Assembly: GCA_002293855.1 (NCBI GenBank)
Contig: DBEB01000046.1
Location: 1 to 13,692 of the forward strand
Reading direction: 5' to 3'
DNA: 13,692 nt
DNA from: Candidatus Falkowbacteria bacterium UBA917
GTDB lineage: Bacteria > Patescibacteriota > Patescibacteriia > Patescibacteriales > Patescibacteriaceae
The notes beneath the pieces were generated by a model, which saw only the letters and a program-made list of their open reading frames with translations, ran no database searches and had not been told where the DNA came from. How positions within the stretch are numbered: the stretch's first letter is position 1; each line of letters starts with the position of its first letter. Positions 11,819 to 13,692 of this stretch are shown in pieces. The translations under genes were made by a program, and so were the position numbers.

Positions 11819-12607
11819 ATGGCAAAAGTAATAGCGGTGGTAAATCAAAAAGGTGGTGTCGGTAAGACGACGACTTCGGTTAATCTGGCCGCTTATTTGG
11901 CGCACCTAGGCCGAGAGGTCTTGTTGGTTGACCTTGACCCGCAGGCTAATGCTAGTTCGGGAGCTGGTATTGAACCAGCTAAGTTGCCGCATGGTATCTA
12001 TGAGGCGCTACTTGGTGATAAAAACATTTTAGATATTATTAAAAGGACCAAAGAGGCGAGATTTCGAGTAGCACCGGCAACTGAGGCTTTGGCTGGAGCT
12101 GGCGTAGAGTTGGTCTCAATGCCAGATCGAGAGTATCGACTGCATGATATTTTGGAGCCAGCTAAGGCAGAATATGACTATATAATAGTAGATAGTCCGC
12201 CGTCTTTGGGCCTGCTTACTATCAATAGCTTGGTGGCAGCTGATGAGATTTTGATACCGGTGCAGAGTGAATACTATGCTCTCGAGGGTTTGGGTCAATT
12301 AATTAACTCGATTGGCTTGGTGCAAGCTAATCTCAAGCCTAGTCTGACTATATTGGGGGCGGTTATTACGATGTATGATAAGCGTAATAGTCTGTCAACT
12401 CAGGTAATGAATGAGCTCTATAAATATTTCCCTAATCGGATCTTTCGTAGTATAATACCGCGTAGCGTGAGGTTAGCTGAGGCTCCTAGTTATGGTCGGT
12501 CAATTTTGCATTATGATCCACGCTCGAGGGGTGGTAAGGCTTATGAGAAGCTGGCTCGGGAGATTTTGGCGTTAGAGGCGGTGGCAGAAGAAAGTGATTT
12601 AAATTAG
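11819..12607 (+). CDS. parA: Chromosome-partitioning ATPase ParA (Soj)
   Basis: A 262-residue ParA/MinD-type ATPase that binds DNA as an ATP dimer and moves ParB-parS complexes to segregate the chromosome. The deviant Walker A KGGVGKTT is at 11-18, with the signature lysine at the start. The Walker A' VDLDPQ is at 37-42, Walker B YIIVDSPPS at 121-129, and typical C-terminal stretches are RSIIPRSVRLAEAPSYG and KAYEKLAREI. There is no N-terminal DNA-binding domain, as in the short chromosomal Soj type. It has its own promoter and is followed after 15 nt by parB. Confidence 0.96.
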   Translation: MAKVIAVVNQKGGVGKTTTSVNLAAYLAHLGREVLLVDLDPQANASSGAGIEPAKLPHGIYEALLGDKNILDIIKRTKEARFRVAPATEALAGAGVELVSMPDREYRLHDILEPAKAEYDYIIVDSPPSLGLLTINSLVAADEILIPVQSEYYALEGLGQLINSIGLVQANLKPSLTILGAVITMYDKRNSLSTQVMNELYKYFPNRIFRSIIPRSVRLAEAPSYGRSILHYDPRSRGGKAYEKLAREILALEAVAEESDLN

Positions 12608-12622
12608 CTAAATTTTTAAAAT

Positions 12623-13501
12623 ATGGCTGGATTAGGCAGAGGACTGAGTTCGCTAATTCCTTCAAAAACTAATGTTAACGAGCCAGTTAGCTCCACTATT
12701 AGCACTGAAAGATCAGCTTCAGTGGCTTTTGCTAATTCTGAACAGGTGTTGAAGGTCAGTCCTAATGACATCAAGCCGAATCCTAAACAGCCACGTAAGA
12801 GTTTTGTAGAATCTGGTTTGGATGAGCTGGTAGAGTCTATCAAAGAGCATGGTATTATTCAGCCCTTGATAGTAACCAAAAAAGACGATGGCTATGAGTT
12901 GATTGCTGGCGAAAGACGGCTAAGATCAGCCAAAAAACTGGGTTTGGCTGAGGTGCCGGTGATTGTTCGCCGAGCCGATGAGCAGAAGAAGCTGGAGTGG
13001 GCGATTATTGAAAATATTCAACGCTCTAATCTAAATCCGCTAGAATTAGCCCAATCCTATAAACAATTAGCTGATGAGTTTAATCTGACTCAGGAAGCCC
13101 TTGCTAAGCGTCTAGGTAAGCCTAGGTCATCAGTAGCCAATACCTTGCGTATTATGAGCTTGCCACAGGAGATCCAGACGGCAATCTCTGAAGGTGTGAT
13201 TACTGAGGGGCATGCCAAGGTGCTCTTGGGTCTTGATTCGGAGGTTAAGCAACAGCAGCTCTTCAAAAAGATTCTAGCCAATCAGATGTCCGTCAATGAG
13301 GCAATGCAAGAAACCAGACGTAGTGGCGGTACCAAGCAGGCTCGGGTACTGGCAGCTCCTAGTGACAAGGACAAGGAGCTGGCTCTGTCTAGATGGTTTA
13401 GCTCTAAAGTTAGCATAAAAAGGTCTAGGAGAGGTGGTTCGATTGTAGTTGGCTTTGGTGACGAGGAGGAGCTATCTGAGATTATGAGGAGGATTAGTTA
13501 G
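12623..13501 (+). CDS. parB: Chromosome-partitioning protein ParB (Spo0J)
   Basis: A 292-residue ParB. It starts with the conserved MAGLGRGLSSLIP, followed by a low-complexity linker (about 15-42), which in chromosomal ParB connects the ParA-contacting end to the CTP-binding domain. That domain spans about 43-150, with GERRLR at 96-101 and ENIQRSNLNPLE at 130-141. The helix-turn-helix is at LTQEALAKRLGKPRSSVANT (155-174). A short C-terminal dimerisation part ends in EELSEIMRRIS. It should bind parS and slide as a CTP-dependent clamp; I saw no parS sequence in this window. It is the second gene of the parAB operon, and chromosomal parAB usually lies near oriC, consistent with the DnaA-box-like sites 93 nt downstream. 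Confidence 0.96.
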   Translation: MAGLGRGLSSLIPSKTNVNEPVSSTISTERSASVAFANSEQVLKVSPNDIKPNPKQPRKSFVESGLDELVESIKEHGIIQPLIVTKKDDGYELIAGERRLRSAKKLGLAEVPVIVRRADEQKKLEWAIIENIQRSNLNPLELAQSYKQLADEFNLTQEALAKRLGKPRSSVANTLRIMSLPQEIQTAISEGVITEGHAKVLLGLDSEVKQQQLFKKILANQMSVNEAMQETRRSGGTKQARVLAAPSDKDKELALSRWFSSKVSIKRSRRGGSIVVGFGDEEELSEIMRRIS

Positions 13502-13692
13502 TTCAAAAGTCTCAAGATCAAAAGGGTTTTTTGACGATATTGAGTAGAGGGTAATGATTAAATGGTTTATTTGAATTGTTGATTGTATATTTTTGTGTAT
13601 AACTTGTGGATTAGTATAAAATATTGTTGAAGTAGCTCTCGTTTTTAATAATAAAAATTGTTTAATTTTAGCTAAAATAATTGATTGCTTGA
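13502..13692. other. AT-rich region after parB, possible edge of oriC
   Basis: No gene is visible. A weak TCAAAA/TTTTGA hairpin around 13518-13534 is too poor to call a terminator. Two DnaA-box-like nonamers lie at 13594-13613, followed by about 80 bp that is almost all A and T and could serve as an unwinding element. Confidence 0.5.
13594..13613 (-). promoter_or_regulatory. Pair of DnaA-box-like sites
   Basis: TGTGTATAA (13594-13602) is the complement of TTATACACA, a perfect match to TTATNCACA. TGTGGATTA (13605-13613) is one base from the complement of TTATCCACA. They lie in the same orientation with starts 11 bp apart, about one helical turn. Confidence 0.6.

Noticed and set aside
11819..13692. 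parS sites for ParB.
   Set aside because: I looked for TGTTTCACGTGAAACA-like sequences and found none in the window.

Overview
The window reads as a slice of a compact, moderately AT-rich bacterial chromosome, most likely from a Candidate Phyla Radiation / Patescibacteria lineage. That placement is an inference. It rests on tightly packed genes, a tiny GIY-YIG gene directly behind a tRNA, the 20-bp palindrome CCTGCCTGCCGGCAGGCAGG (which I recall from many such genomes), and two small conserved protein families. The standard code fits every gene. All 14 genes stop with TAA (10) or TAG (4), none with TGA. Clear sigma70-type promoters precede most units.

Layout. 1-1547: secreted cohesin/dockerin-like protein whose C-terminus resembles a T9SS sorting domain. 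1590-2561 (-): tRNA-dihydrouridine synthase. 2706-4512: Pif1-type helicase followed by a conserved Trp/Cys-rich protein. 4513-4838: non-coding, with a terminator, an imperfect hairpin and a promoter. 4839-7646: operon of a small membrane protein with CxxC and CxxxH motifs, an RnfD/NqrB-like membrane domain fused to a flavodoxin-reductase domain, and ApbE. 7695-8219 (-): membrane-anchored FMN-binding-domain protein converging on that operon. 8400-10256: large secreted protein of unknown function. 10327-11173: msrB-msrA. 11212-11729 (-): tRNA-Leu(CAA) and a GIY-YIG gene nested between two pieces of a second tRNA-Leu copy, each piece carrying the 20-bp palindrome. 11819-13501: parA-parB. 13502-13692: AT-rich, with two adjacent DnaA-box-like sites, possibly the edge of oriC.

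Two modules stand out. First, 4839-8219 looks like a minimal flavin electron-export system. NAD(P)H would be oxidised by the cytosolic FAD domain, electrons would cross through the RnfD-like membrane domain, and they would reach an extracytoplasmic FMN covalently attached by ApbE to Thr155 of the anchored protein. Second, the tRNA-Leu/GIY-YIG block looks like a 387-bp cassette inserted between nucleotides 24 and 25 of a tRNA-Leu gene while carrying its own intact replacement tRNA.

The two secreted proteins are the only genes with long leaders and strong Shine-Dalgarno sequences. Several cytosolic genes have very short leaders, two of them apparently leaderless.
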